Shown here: positions 19,476-27,773 of the stretch, one piece after another | Numbering within the stretch: position 1 is the first letter of the stretch | How the letters are laid out: each line of letters begins with the position of its first letter | NCBI RefSeq assembly: GCF_000717715.1 | Contig: NZ_JOAI01000017.1 | Location: 1-64,000 of the forward strand | Direction: 5' to 3' | DNA from: Streptomyces sp. NRRL B-24484 | GTDB taxonomy: Bacteria; Actinomycetota; Actinomycetes; Streptomycetales; Streptomycetaceae | DNA length: 64,000 nt | Made by a program: the position numbers and the translations under genes | The notes under the pieces: model-generated | The model's input: the letters and a program-made list of their open reading frames with translations, nothing else | Databases searched by the model: none | Told to the model about the DNA's origin: nothing

Positions 19476-19769
19476 ATGCCCAAGGGCTACTGGGTCAGCG
19501 CCTACCGCGCCACTTCGGACCCCGAGAAGCTGGCTGCTTACAACAGGCTGGCCGGCCCGGCCGTCGCGGCCGGGGGCGGTCGGGTCCTCACCCGCGGCGG
19601 TCGGGTCGTGGCGCATGACGCCGGAATCGCCGAGCGCACCGTCCTGGTCGAGTTCGACAGCTTCGAGCAGGCCGTCGCGGCGCACGAGAGCGCGGCCTAC
19701 CAGGAGGCGCTGGTCGCCCTCTCCGACGGCGTCGAGCGCGACTTCCGGATCGTCGAAGGCATCGACTGA
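19476..19769 (+). CDS. DUF1330-family protein
   Basis: Small cytoplasmic protein of 97 aa with the dimeric alpha/beta ferredoxin-like fold of DUF1330: KGYWVSAYRATSDPEKLAAY at the start, GGRVLTRGG in the middle, E-R-T-V-L-V-E-F-D-S-F-E-Q-A near residues 56-69, then a D-F-R-I-V-E end. A catalytic role has not been established for the family. The ribosome site TGGAGG precedes ATG 19476. It is 33 bases behind the efflux gene on the same strand, so co-expression with MarR-MFS is likely. Confidence 0.9.
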   Translation: MPKGYWVSAYRATSDPEKLAAYNRLAGPAVAAGGGRVLTRGGRVVAHDAGIAERTVLVEFDSFEQAVAAHESAAYQEALVALSDGVERDFRIVEGID

Positions 19770-19794
19770 CCGAGGTCCGGTCGGGTGCTGCACC

Positions 19795-20045
19795 GTAACC
19801 CGCCCGGCGGCCCTGAGGACCGGATCCGACAGGGCTGCCGGTGGCAGGTCCAGGGCGTCGAAGGCCTCCGTGCTGCCGCCCACGGCGGCCGTCTGGGCGA
19901 GGGTCAGGTGGGCGGTGAGCTCGTTCTCGGTGCGCAGCTTCCGCGAGACGGTCCACTCGACGCGGCGTGCCTCATTCCCGGCGGCGTAGGTGATGGTGCC
20001 GACGGTCGTCCAGCCCTTCTTGCGGAAGCGGTCGATGCGGTCCGT
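19795..20045 (-). pseudogene. Fragment resembling the C-terminus of a GIY-YIG-type nuclease-family protein
   Basis: The minus strand between about 20045 and 19795 has a coding-like run (RIDRFRKKGWTTVGTITYA, then NEARRVEWTVSRKLRTENEL and GGSTEAFDALDL) that resembles the tail of small GIY-YIG nuclease-like proteins of actinobacteria (basic helix, E-x-x-R-x-x-x-x-V-L helix, G-G-x-T-E-x-F-D-A strand). No start lies upstream and no stop ends it, since the frame runs on antisense to the DUF1330 gene. I treat it as a remnant. The family call is tentative. Confidence 0.45.
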
Positions 20046-20432
20046 GGTGGCGGGCTGAGGTTGTGCTCTCGGGACGGTGGCGCGGCCTGGTCGAGGCCAG
20101 GGGCGCAGGGGAATTTCGGCCCGTGGGCACCCCCTCCCCCGGCCCGTCGTACCCAGGGGGCGAAGGGGGCGTTCGCGGGCTTCGGGGCGGCTGCTCAGGG
20201 TGTGGTGGGCGGCTGTCCGGCGATGCCCAGGAGGCGGGCCTTGGCGGGGGTGAGGCTTGTCGGGGTCCGGGTGCCGGTACGGACGCCTCCCGGGTACCAG
20301 GCGGTCTCGTGGACGGGGTTCCACTGCTGGACACCACGGTCCGCGACCTGTCTCAAGTGGAGCGGTCGACCGACCCGGCGCACGCTGGAAAAGAGGCACA
20401 AACGCTCCCACGGCCGCCCAGGGGGTGACAAC

Positions 20433-21479
20433 GTGGCCGCACGTCCCGGGCCGCGCAACGCACGCCGTCCCGAACACGAGCCCCGCGTTGTCAGGCGCAG
20501 ACGCCTGTGGCCGGGCGCCCGCATCCACCGTCGGCGCCAGCGGGAGGACCGTTCGGACGGGCGCTGGGGGCAGACCGCCACCGGCATCGCCGCGATCGGC
20601 GCGTTAGTCCTCACATCGATCTCGCTCGGCCTGACCAGTTGCCAGAACTCCCATCAGAACAGCATCGCCGAGCAGGGCCAGATCACCCAGCGGTACACGG
20701 CTACCATCAGCCAGCTCGGGTCCACCGTCCCCGACGTCCGGCTGGGTGGCATCTACGCCCTCCAACGGATCATGAACAACTCCCCTGCGGACCAGCCCAC
20801 CATCGTCTCGGTCCTGTGCGCCTTCATCCGCAATCACGCGCCGGGCAGCCCCGGCGCCGCCACCGTCAACAGCCCGCCCACCGACGTCGACGCCGCTCTC
20901 GACGTCCTCAGCGGCCGTAACCCCGATCACGACGCCTATGCGTCCATCGACCTGCACGGCACCGACTTCTCCCACATGGACGTCAGCGGTCTTCAACTCG
21001 CAGACGCCGACTTGGCCAACGCGAACCTCGTCGGCGCAGACCTCACCGGCACCTATCTCACCAACGCGAACTTCACCGGCGCGGACCTCACGAACACCAT
21101 TCTCGAGAGCACGCACCTGGAGGCTGCGAAGCTCGGCGCCGTGAACCTTGCCGGCGCCGATCTCCAGTATGCGCACCTCGCGGGCGCCGTTCTCGACCAG
21201 GCGAACCTCAGCGAGGCAGTCCTCAACAATGCGGACCTCACGAAGACATCGCTCCTCGATGCACACCTGGACGATGCCCAACTCCTCCGTGCGAACCTCA
21301 CCGACGCGTACCTTTCCGGCACGAGCCTCAAGAACGCCTACGTCTATGGAGCAGACCTCGACCGTACCTATCTGGTCAACGCAGACCTCGCGGGTGCCAA
21401 CCTGTACGACACCCTCCTGTGTTCGGGAGATCAGCCCACGACGCCGGATCGGGGCTATGTCTGCGCGAACGAGAAGTAG
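20433..21479 (+). CDS. Membrane-anchored pentapeptide-repeat protein
   Basis: Protein of 348 aa. A basic N-terminus (Arg-rich to about residue 48) is followed by one membrane segment (TATGIAAIGALVLTSISLGL), a linker with the conserved block VRLGGIYALQRIMNN plus VLCAFIRNHAP, and then, from about residue 168 to 325, a run of pentapeptide repeats of the A(D/N)Lxx type (for example ADLANANLVGADLTGTYL), which should build a right-handed quadrilateral beta helix. Function is unknown; some soluble relatives mimic DNA, but membrane-anchored actinobacterial ones have no assigned role. GTG 20433 is chosen for GGGGGTG upstream. Codon 58 (20604-20606) is TTA, rare in Streptomyces, implying bldA dependence. 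Confidence 0.85.
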   Translation: MAARPGPRNARRPEHEPRVVRRRRLWPGARIHRRRQREDRSDGRWGQTATGIAAIGALVLTSISLGLTSCQNSHQNSIAEQGQITQRYTATISQLGSTVPDVRLGGIYALQRIMNNSPADQPTIVSVLCAFIRNHAPGSPGAATVNSPPTDVDAALDVLSGRNPDHDAYASIDLHGTDFSHMDVSGLQLADADLANANLVGADLTGTYLTNANFTGADLTNTILESTHLEAAKLGAVNLAGADLQYAHLAGAVLDQANLSEAVLNNADLTKTSLLDAHLDDAQLLRANLTDAYLSGTSLKNAYVYGADLDRTYLVNADLAGANLYDTLLCSGDQPTTPDRGYVCANEK

Positions 21480-22011
21480 GTGACGCATCCAACGGCTCGG
21501 CAACTCCGCCGAGCGCTCCGCGCTACGGCGCACCGGGCGCCCGGACCGGCCTGCTCGCCGCAGACCTGTCCCACCCGGTCGAGCTCGGCAAGCAGCTGCA
21601 GCAGCTCGTGGCGCAGACGATCACTGGCCACCGCTCTGTCGGACTGACGGCCACGTGGACTGGGCGCAGCTGCCCGAGGAGACCGCGTGCGAGGGCAAGC
21701 AGCTCCGCCGCCGGGTCCGGGCGCAGCGAGCCGGCCGGCCCGGCCCGGCCCGGAGAGGGGCCAGTACGACCTGCTGACCGCGATCGGCATCGAGCCGGGC
21801 CCGCGGGCGCGCTGCGGGCTCTGGCCGGACCCGGACAGCAGGAGCCCGGGCACCACGACGCGGAGCCCTCGGGCCCAGCTGCGCCGGCCGTGCGGGTGGC
21901 CCCGTCCCGGCTGGGCCTGGGGCGGGCGCCCACGTCAGGCCCACGCGGCGCGGTCACGGTGGGCACGATGGCCGCTCTCCGCACGGCCGATGGACTGCGG
22001 CCGACGCGGCG
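21480..22011 (+). other. Decayed stretch with helicase-associated-like traces
   Basis: No intact gene. At about 21655-21790 two neighbouring + frames together resemble one helicase-associated (HA) repeat of actinobacterial DEAD/DEAH helicases (WAQLPEETACEGKQL, then GQYDLLTAIGIEP after a frame change). This suggests a broken copy of such a helicase gene. Weak evidence. Confidence 0.3.
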
Positions 22012-22461
22012 GTGCGGCGCTACCGGATGCGGACGATGCTCTTGCCCAGCGTCGCGGAACAGGCCCTGATGGCCCATCACGAGGCGGTCCTGCGCGGCTA
22101 CGGGCTGACCATGACGCAGTACACGGTGCTCCTCGCCCTCTCCCGCGGCGACGGCCGGTCCGGTGCCCAGCTCGCCCGCGCCTGCGGGGCCTCCCAGCAG
22201 AGCATGGCCACCGTCCTGAACGGCATGCAGGCCAAGGACCTCATCACCCGCACCGCGCCCGAGGCCCACGCCAAGGTCATGCTCGCCACCCTCACCGACA
22301 CCGGCCGCGCCCTCCTCGACCGCGCCTACCGGGAGGTCATCGCGCTCGAACGCGCCCCGACCGACCGCTTCGGCCCCGAAGAACACCGGCAGTTCTGCGA
22401 GTTCCTCGACCGCGCCACCGCCACCCTCGTCGAACAGATCCCCACACCCCCCACACGCTGA
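22012..22461 (+). CDS. MarR-family regulator
   Basis: Winged-helix regulator of 149 aa. The helix-turn-helix is SGAQLARACGASQQSMATVLN followed by GLI-type wing residues (DLITRTAPEAHAKVMLATL); the flanking helices form the MarR dimer domain. The N-terminus up to about residue 15 is uncertain, with GTG 22012 or ATG 22027 as possible starts, and no clear ribosome site. There is no co-directional partner downstream and the upstream DNA is decayed, so its target is unknown. Confidence 0.85.
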   Translation: MRRYRMRTMLLPSVAEQALMAHHEAVLRGYGLTMTQYTVLLALSRGDGRSGAQLARACGASQQSMATVLNGMQAKDLITRTAPEAHAKVMLATLTDTGRALLDRAYREVIALERAPTDRFGPEEHRQFCEFLDRATATLVEQIPTPPTR

Positions 22462-22533
22462 CGACGTCGCCGAACATCGCCCGCCATCTCGCCGCGCCCC
22501 CGAGGGCGCACACGCTCCCGGCGGCCGCGCGGC

Positions 22534-22749
22534 TCACCCTGCCGGAGGTGCCGCCCTCGGCGGGGCGCCCGGCTGCCGGTCGTAGTCGGCCGCCAGCCGG
22601 GCGGGCCGGTGCAGTGACTCGGCGGGGACGTCGTCAGGCGCGGTGTCGACCACCTGGCGGGCGGCGACGACGAGCACAGCCGACCCGTAGGCGTGGCGGG
22701 TGGCGCGCGGACGGCGGGCCGGCAACCAGTTCCACGCCGGGGGGCGCAT
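22534..22749 (-). CDS. Small hypothetical protein, possibly from an integrative element
   Basis: A 71-aa frame (MRPPAWNWLPARRPRATRHA, then YGSAVLVVAARQVVDTAPDD) with consistent GC-ending codons. The short hydrophobic part (AVLVVAARQVV) after a basic W-L-P-A-R-R start recalls small transfer-associated proteins found in Streptomyces integrative elements next to zinc-knuckle peptides. Such a gene lies 101 bases upstream on the same strand. Family identity is a guess; it may be a decayed remnant. Confidence 0.45.
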   Translation of the reverse strand: MRPPAWNWLPARRPRATRHAYGSAVLVVAARQVVDTAPDDVPAESLHRPARLAADYDRQPGAPPRAAPPAG

Positions 22750-22850
22750 TGCAGCAGCGCCCTACCGGAACCGCCCACACGCCGGGACCGGAGCCGCCGT
22801 CACAGGGCGGCAGCACAGCGAGCCGGCGCGGCCGCCCGGTGGGGCACCGG

Positions 22851-23006
22851 TCAGTGGCCGTTCCCCCGGCACTCGGGGCAGACGATCAGCCCTCGACCGT
22901 CCGGCGCGACCAGGGTGCCCCAGCCGTTGCACCCACAGCAGTCCCGCGCCGGAGCGGGACCGGACGGGCTGCTGCCGAAGGCTGGGGCCAGGAAGGCTAT
23001 CTGCAT
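22851..23006 (-). CDS. 51-aa zinc-knuckle protein of mobile-element type
   Basis: Small protein starting at ATG 23006. The C-terminal half has [17 protein letters not shown] followed by CPECRGNGH, i.e. two C-x-x-C knuckles joined by a W-G-T-h-h-x-x-D-G-R linker, expected to bind one zinc ion. Peptides with this C-x-x-C-x-G-W-G-T pattern are typical small genes of Streptomyces actinomycete integrative elements. The upstream ~60 bases are AT-rich for this genome (ACCTTTACGGTTGTTTGC) and could hold its promoter. Together with the neighbouring 71-aa gene it looks like what is left of such an element. Confidence 0.6.
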   Translation of the reverse strand: MQIAFLAPAFGSSPSGPAPARDCCGCNGWGTLVAPDGRGLIVCPECRGNGH

Positions 23007-23129
23007 GCAAACAACCGTAAAGGTTCCATGTTGAACAATCCAGGACATGAGGAACAACTGTTGGCAAAGTTCTGATCGATCACGGCCGGCCCACTCGCCA
23101 CAGCCGGTGTCCTGAGTCGCAACGCGGAG

Positions 23130-23533
23130 GCCGGCCGGCGGGTCAGTCGCGAGCTCCCTGCGCAGGCGCCGGGCTGCGGCAACGAGGCAGTCCACCGATG
23201 CACGGGTCTCCGGCCACCCGCAGGCCTTCAGACCGCAGTCCGAATTGGCCCGGAGCCGGTCGGCCGGGATCGCGACGGGCCCGGCCCCGCAGCACCTCCA
23301 CGACCTCCCCGGCGCCCGGGATCCACGGGGAACGGAGACCCCACACACCCGGTCCGACCTCGCGCGGACAGCCGGCTTCGCCGAGTTCGCCGGCGACCTG
23401 CATCCGGGACCGGGCTGCCTCCAGGGAGATCACGTCGATGTCGGTCGACCGACATCGCCGGCCATGGCCTCGACGTGGCGGGCATCACGGCCCAGCAGCG
23501 TTTCGGCGCCACGTGAATGGCCATCACCGGCAT
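23130..23533 (-). pseudogene. metE: 3' remnant of cobalamin-independent methionine synthase
   Basis: Three consecutive minus-strand frames together reproduce the C-terminus of MetE: about 23533-23440 IHVAPKRCWAVMPA.. for the I-H-T-H-x-C-Y-x-x-F-x-x-h-M-P-A-I region, 23433-23285 [20 protein letters not shown] with [20 protein letters not shown], and about 23265-23130 [20 protein letters not shown] with [20 protein letters not shown]. The zinc-ligand Cys of N-P-D-C-G-L-K-T-R survives as SDCGLKACG. At least two frameshifts and several non-conservative changes separate the pieces, and the first ~600 residues are absent. It cannot make a functional enzyme; the intact metE or metH should be elsewhere in the genome. 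Confidence 0.75.
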
Positions 23534-23702
23534 GCCGCCGGACGCGAACCCCCACCCGCTTCAACACCCCGGAGCGGGAGTTCGGCGCCGCCGCCATCGC
23601 GACGACATCCGCGTCCTGTCCGTCGAGCCGTGACCGCCCGCGCCGACCCGCGGCCGGACGCGGCCTCCGGGCAAACAGGCACGGTTTCCGGACAACAAGA
23701 AA

Positions 23703-23725
23703 CCCGGGCGCACTGGCGTCCCGGG
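23703..23725 (+). terminator. Inverted repeat upstream of the HelR-like gene
   Basis: CCCGGGCGC (23703-23711) pairs with GCG-t-CCCGGG (23716-23725) around ACTG; followed by CATTTCCCT. It could end a transcript coming from the left or be a leader hairpin of the helicase mRNA. Confidence 0.4.
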
Positions 23726-23828
23726 CATTTCCCTCGTAGATTAGTGGGTTCCACGAGTTCATTCGGAACGACCCGAAATGCGAACTCCGGAAACCTTATG
23801 GCGTAAGTATATGCGAGCGGGAGCGGAA

Positions 23829-26114
23829 TTGTCAAACGGCGAAATTCTCCGGGAACAGGAATTCATCGATCTGCTCTGCGGACGCCTCGCCGAGCTGGAG
23901 GCGCGGGCCGCCGCCGGAGTCGGTGCCGCACTGGCGCAGGGGGCGACCAACGCCCAGATGCTGCTGGAGCGGGACGTGCTGGTGGCCGAGCAGAGCGGGC
24001 TGCTCACCCTGTACTCCTCCGGGGAGCACGGGCTCTGCTTCGGCCGGCTGGCCTTCCGGGACGGGGCCGACCACCACATCGGCCGGATCGGGATCCGCGC
24101 CGACGACGAGGAACGGACGCCCCTGGTCGTCGACTGGCGCGCCGACGTCGCCCGCCCGTTCTACCTCGCCACCGGCCACGAGCCGATGGGCCTGCGCAGG
24201 CGGCGGCACATCACCACCGAGCGGAACCGGGTCACCGCCCTGCACGACGAGATCCTCGACCTCGACGACACCGAACGCACCGGCCACGAGGGCGCGACCG
24301 CCGACGCCGTGCTGCTCGCCGCGCTCGACGCCGCGCGCACCGGCCGGATGCACGACATCGTGCAGACCATCCAGGCCGAGCAGGACCGGATCATCCGCGC
24401 CCCGCACCGCGGCGTGCTGGTCGTCGAGGGCGGTCCCGGCACCGGGAAGACGGCGGTGGCCCTGCACCGCGCCGCCTATCTGCTCTACGCCCACCGCGAG
24501 CTGCTGGCCCGGCGCGCGGTGCTGATCGTCGGGCCCAACCCGGCCTTCCTCGGCTACATCGGCCAGGTGCTGCCCGCACTCGGCGAGACCGGGGTGCTGC
24601 TGGCCACCCCCGGCGAACTCTTCCCCGGCGTGCGCGCCACCGGCACGGACACGCCCGAGGCGGCGGCCGTCAAGGGCGGTGCCGCCATGGCCGACGCCCT
24701 CGCCGCCCACCTGAGCGACCGGCAGGCCACCGGCTGGCCGGAGCTGCGGATCGACCACGAGGACGGCGAGCTCGTACTGGACCGCGAGCTGGTCACCGCC
24801 GCCCGCGACCGCGCCCGCAGGACGCACCTGCCGCACAACCTCGCCAGGCCGCACTTCGCCTTCGCCGTCATCGACGGGCTCACCGCCCAGCTGGTGGAGC
24901 GGATCGGCGCCGACCCCTACGGCGGCCCGAACCTGCTCGGCGCCGACGACCGGGCCCTGATCGGCAAGGGCGTCGCCGCCAGCGCCCAGGTCCACGCCGC
25001 GATCGACGAGCTGTGGCCGCTGCTCACGCCGGAGCGACTGGTCGCCGACTTCCTGGAGGAGCCCACCCACCTCTCCGAGGCCGACACGGCGGCGATCCGC
25101 CGCGCCCCGTGCGGTCCCTTCACGGCCTGGCCGTGGACCCCGGCGGACGTGCCGCTGCTGGACGAGGCGGCGGAACTGCTCGGCGAGGACGACTCCGCCC
25201 GTCTCGCCGCGGAGGAGGCGCAGCGGCAGGAGGCCATCGCCTACGCCCAGGGCGTGCTGGACCTCTCCTACGGCTCGCGCAGCCACGAGTTCGCCGACCG
25301 CGAGGACGAGGACTCCGAGCAGTTGGCCGCCCACGACCTCATCGACGCCGAACGGCTGGCGGACCGTCAGGAGGAGGCGGACGGGCGCAGCGCCGCGGAG
25401 CGTGCGGCGGCGGACCGGACCTGGGCCTTCGGCCACGTCATCGTCGACGAGGCGCAGGAGCTGACCCCGATGCTGTGGCGGCTGCTGATGCGGCGCTGCC
25501 CGACCCGTTCGATGACCCTGGTCGGCGACCCGGCGCAGAGTTCCGAGCCGGGCAGCTGCGGCACCTGGTCGGCCGCGCTGGGCCCGCACGTGGGCGAGCG
25601 CTTCGAGCGGGTGCTGCTGGACGTCAACTACCGGACCCCGGCCGAGATCATGGACGTCGCGGCGGGCGTGGTCCGGGCGACGGACCCGGGCTTCCGGCCG
25701 CCGCGTTCGGTGCGGTCCACGGGTGTCCGCCCGTGGGCGCGGCGGGTGGCGGACGCTGCGGAGCTGGCCGACGTGGTGGCGGCGTGCGTCGCGGCCGAGC
25801 CCGTCCCGGCGGACGGGACGGGCGGGCGGCTGGCCGTGGTGGCGCCGAGGCATCTGCTCGGGGGCCTGGCGGCGGCGCTGCCGGAGGCCGACTCCGGGCC
25901 CGAGCCTGACCTCGCCCGCCCGGTGGTCCTGCTCTCCCCGGCACAGGCGAAGGGCCTGGAGTTCGACAGCGTGCTGGTGGTCGAGCCGGCCGACTTCGGC
26001 CGCGCGGAGCTGTACGTCGCCCTGACCCGCGCCACGCAGCGGTTGGGTGTGGTGCACCGTGCGGCCCTGCCGGAGGGCCTGGAGCTGGAGGAGCAGGCAC
26101 CGACCGCGATCTGA
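23829..26114 (+). CDS. helR: HelR/HelD-like RNA polymerase-associated helicase
   Basis: Superfamily-1 ATPase of about 761 aa, similar in layout to actinobacterial HelR/HelD proteins, which push into RNA polymerase, recycle stalled enzyme and in some species displace rifamycins. Seen: an N-terminal two-helix region (REQEFIDLLCGRLAELEARA) with ERDVLVAEQSGLL, the LCFGRL and VVDWRADVARPFY signatures, Walker A GPGTGKT (24437-24457), a long insert, the HVIVDEAQELTPM motif II, LVGDPAQSSEPG motif III, DVNYRTP motif IV, and terminal motifs LLSPAQAKGLEFDSV and YVALTRATQRL. The start is unsure: TTG 23829 has GGGAG just upstream; ATG 23811 and ATG 23778 add residues with poor codons, including a TTA. No rifamycin-associated element was recognised upstream. 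Confidence 0.88.
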   Translation: MSNGEILREQEFIDLLCGRLAELEARAAAGVGAALAQGATNAQMLLERDVLVAEQSGLLTLYSSGEHGLCFGRLAFRDGADHHIGRIGIRADDEERTPLVVDWRADVARPFYLATGHEPMGLRRRRHITTERNRVTALHDEILDLDDTERTGHEGATADAVLLAALDAARTGRMHDIVQTIQAEQDRIIRAPHRGVLVVEGGPGTGKTAVALHRAAYLLYAHRELLARRAVLIVGPNPAFLGYIGQVLPALGETGVLLATPGELFPGVRATGTDTPEAAAVKGGAAMADALAAHLSDRQATGWPELRIDHEDGELVLDRELVTAARDRARRTHLPHNLARPHFAFAVIDGLTAQLVERIGADPYGGPNLLGADDRALIGKGVAASAQVHAAIDELWPLLTPERLVADFLEEPTHLSEADTAAIRRAPCGPFTAWPWTPADVPLLDEAAELLGEDDSARLAAEEAQRQEAIAYAQGVLDLSYGSRSHEFADREDEDSEQLAAHDLIDAERLADRQEEADGRSAAERAAADRTWAFGHVIVDEAQELTPMLWRLLMRRCPTRSMTLVGDPAQSSEPGSCGTWSAALGPHVGERFERVLLDVNYRTPAEIMDVAAGVVRATDPGFRPPRSVRSTGVRPWARRVADAAELADVVAACVAAEPVPADGTGGRLAVVAPRHLLGGLAAALPEADSGPEPDLARPVVLLSPAQAKGLEFDSVLVVEPADFGRAELYVALTRATQRLGVVHRAALPEGLELEEQAPTAI

Positions 26115-26140
26115 CCGGCGCTCCTGCCGAGGAGTACCGG
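26115..26140. terminator. Bidirectional hairpin between convergent genes
   Basis: CCGG-cg-CTCCT, loop GCCG, AGGAG-ta-CCGG (26115-26140), starting at the base after the helicase stop and ending 14 bases before the stop of the convergent reductase gene. It can serve both transcripts. Confidence 0.6.
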
Positions 26141-26153
26141 CGTCACGTGGGGC

Positions 26154-26798
26154 TCAGCGGGCGAGGGAGACGGCGAAGGGCTTGAAGCCGTGTCGGCGCA
26201 GGACGGGGGGAACCACGAGGACCATCGCCTCGGTGGCGCGGGCCGTGGTGATGCCGCCGAGGTCCTCGATCCATGCGGGCTGCCAGCCCAGGTCGCCGAG
26301 CAGGCCGGTGACGGTCCTCTTCGCGTTCTGGTCGTCGCCCGAGAGGTAGGCGGTCGGTGGGGTGGCCAGGAGGTCGGGAGCGGTCATGACCATGAACAGC
26401 ATGGTGTTGAGGGTCTTGACCACCTGGGTGTCGGGGAGGGCGGCCTGGAGTCGCTCGGCGAGGCTGCTGCCGGGGTAGCACAGGTCGCCGGGCAGGCCGT
26501 CCTCGGCGTCGTGGGTGGCGTTGGAGACGTCGACGAGGAGTTTGCCGGAGAGCTCGGTGCGCAGGCCGGCGAGGCGGTCGAGGGAGGTGTCGCCGGGCGT
26601 CGCGTTGATCACGATGTGTGCGGTGCGGGCGGTGGTGCGCTGGTCGGCGAAGGCGATGCGCGGGTCGATGCCGGTGGCGAGGGCCGCGGTCACTTCCGGG
26701 TTCCGGACACCGAGGGTGACGCGGTGTCCGGCTGCGGAGAGCTTGCCGGCGAGGTTGGCGCCGACGCGGCCGGCGCCGAGGATGCCGATGCTGGTCAT
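26154..26798 (-). CDS. F420-dependent NADP reductase-like protein
   Basis: Cytoplasmic Rossmann-fold protein, 214 aa, of the F420H2:NADP+ reductase-like family. The nucleotide-binding turn is IGILGAGRVGANLAGKL at residues 4-20, followed by G-V-R-N-P at the end of strand 2 (the NADP-type position) and the VINATPGD, LVDVSNATHD and VKTLNTMLF segments typical of the family. Members act on small dinucleotide cofactors or on ketones; the substrate here is unknown. AAGGAG precedes ATG 26798. It is the second gene of a pair with the inositol-monophosphatase-like gene (47-base gap), divergent from a LysR gene that probably regulates both. Confidence 0.88.
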   Translation of the reverse strand: MTSIGILGAGRVGANLAGKLSAAGHRVTLGVRNPEVTAALATGIDPRIAFADQRTTARTAHIVINATPGDTSLDRLAGLRTELSGKLLVDVSNATHDAEDGLPGDLCYPGSSLAERLQAALPDTQVVKTLNTMLFMVMTAPDLLATPPTAYLSGDDQNAKRTVTGLLGDLGWQPAWIEDLGGITTARATEAMVLVVPPVLRRHGFKPFAVSLAR

Positions 26799-26845
26799 GC
26801 GGTGATGCTCCTTGCGGTGTGAGGGGGGCGGTCCGGGGTGTCCGG

Positions 26846-27658
26846 TCAGGCGATCGGTGCCAGGACTTCGAGGGCGGCGGGGTGGATGCCGGGGGCGGCG
26901 GCGAGGAAGTCGCGGCTGCCGGTGTTCCAGGGCTCGCCCGTCAGGTCGGTGACGGAGCCTCCGGCCTCGGAGACCAGCAGCGCACCGGCAACGAGGCCGG
27001 AGCGGACGTCGGAGAACTGCCAGAAGGCGTCGGTGCGTCCGGCGGCGACGTGGATGAGCTGCATGGTGGCGGGCACGGACACGCGTACGACCAGGCCGTT
27101 GACGAGCATGGCGGTGACCGAGTCGCCGATCCGCCGGAAGGTGCGCTCGTCCTCGCCGGGCCGGCCCTGGCCGGTGCCGACGAGGGCGGCGCCCAGATCG
27201 GTCTTGGCGGAGACCGTCAGGGGTCGGTCGTTGAGGCGGGCGCCGCCGCCGGCGACGGCGGTGTAGGTGTCGCCGGTCAGTGGCAGGTGGACGACGGTGA
27301 GCACCGGCCGGTTGTCGCGGACCAGGGTGGCGGTCACGGCCCAGTCCTCCATGCCGTGGACGTGGTTGATGTTGCCCTCGGCGGGGTCGACGACCCACCA
27401 CTCCCCCGGCGGGAGTTCACCGCCGGCCAGCTCGTCCTCGGCCCACTGCGATCCGGGCCGGGCCCGCAGCAGCGGCTCCCGCAGGACGTCCAGCACTGCG
27501 TCGTCGTTGGCGTGGATCTCGGCGACGACCTCGTCCAGGCTCACGCCCCGGGCGTGCGGGGTGTGGCGGTCGCGCAGGGTGCGGCCCGCGGTCTCCACCG
27601 CGGCGGTCACCTCGGTCAGGAGCGTCGTGTCGGCGGCGAAAGGCATGGCTGTGCTCAT
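26846..27658 (-). CDS. Inositol-monophosphatase-family protein
   Basis: Mg2+-dependent phosphatase-fold protein, 270 aa. The first metal motif is recognisable as W-A-E-D-E (residues about 70-74) and the second as W-V-V-D-P-A-E-G-N-I-N-H, close to the consensus W-x-x-D-P-x-D-G-T-x-N-F but with Glu, Asn, Ile and His replacing D, T, x and F. The third motif is S-D-V-R-S-G-L-V-A-G-A-L-L-V-S-E-A-G-G, close to W-D-x-A-A-G. The substitution of the usual Asp by Glu and Thr by Asn at the metal site makes the substrate, or even activity, uncertain. The start ATG 27658 has GGGAG upstream. It is the first gene of the pair opposite LysR. Confidence 0.85.
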   Translation of the reverse strand: MSTAMPFAADTTLLTEVTAAVETAGRTLRDRHTPHARGVSLDEVVAEIHANDDAVLDVLREPLLRARPGSQWAEDELAGGELPPGEWWVVDPAEGNINHVHGMEDWAVTATLVRDNRPVLTVVHLPLTGDTYTAVAGGGARLNDRPLTVSAKTDLGAALVGTGQGRPGEDERTFRRIGDSVTAMLVNGLVVRVSVPATMQLIHVAAGRTDAFWQFSDVRSGLVAGALLVSEAGGSVTDLTGEPWNTGSRDFLAAAPGIHPAALEVLAPIA

Positions 27659-27737
27659 GAGGGGCTCCCTGGATTCGATGTGGGCGGGCGGCTTGCCCCG
27701 CGCCTGCACTTCGAAGGTAGGCGCCCGGATCATTAAC

Positions 27738-27773
27738 AACAAGTGCATGCTGTTCAGTTGTAGATTGACTTTC
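27738..27773. promoter_or_regulatory. Probable LysR-controlled divergent promoter
   Basis: The 115-bp gap between the phosphatase-like and LysR starts has an AT-rich core with an imperfect inverted repeat AACA-N9-TGTT around GCATGC (27738-27754), followed by TTGTAGATTGACTTTC before the LysR start. LysR proteins usually bind such sites in a divergent promoter. Confidence 0.5.

Noticed and set aside
17874..20528. An 884-codon open frame on the minus strand
   Set aside because: It is antisense to the MarR, MFS and DUF1330 genes. High GC leaves antisense frames open; the product is Arg/Asp/Gly-rich without family features. Only the short 19795-20045 part looks like a remnant.
23700..23830. Rifamycin-associated element expected before HelR genes
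   Set aside because: No convincing 19-bp inverted element was recognised; the CCCGGG hairpin does not look like it.
23832..26057. A 741-codon open frame antisense to the HelR-like gene
   Set aside because: Shadow of a well-supported helicase; low-complexity Gly/Arg/Val composition.
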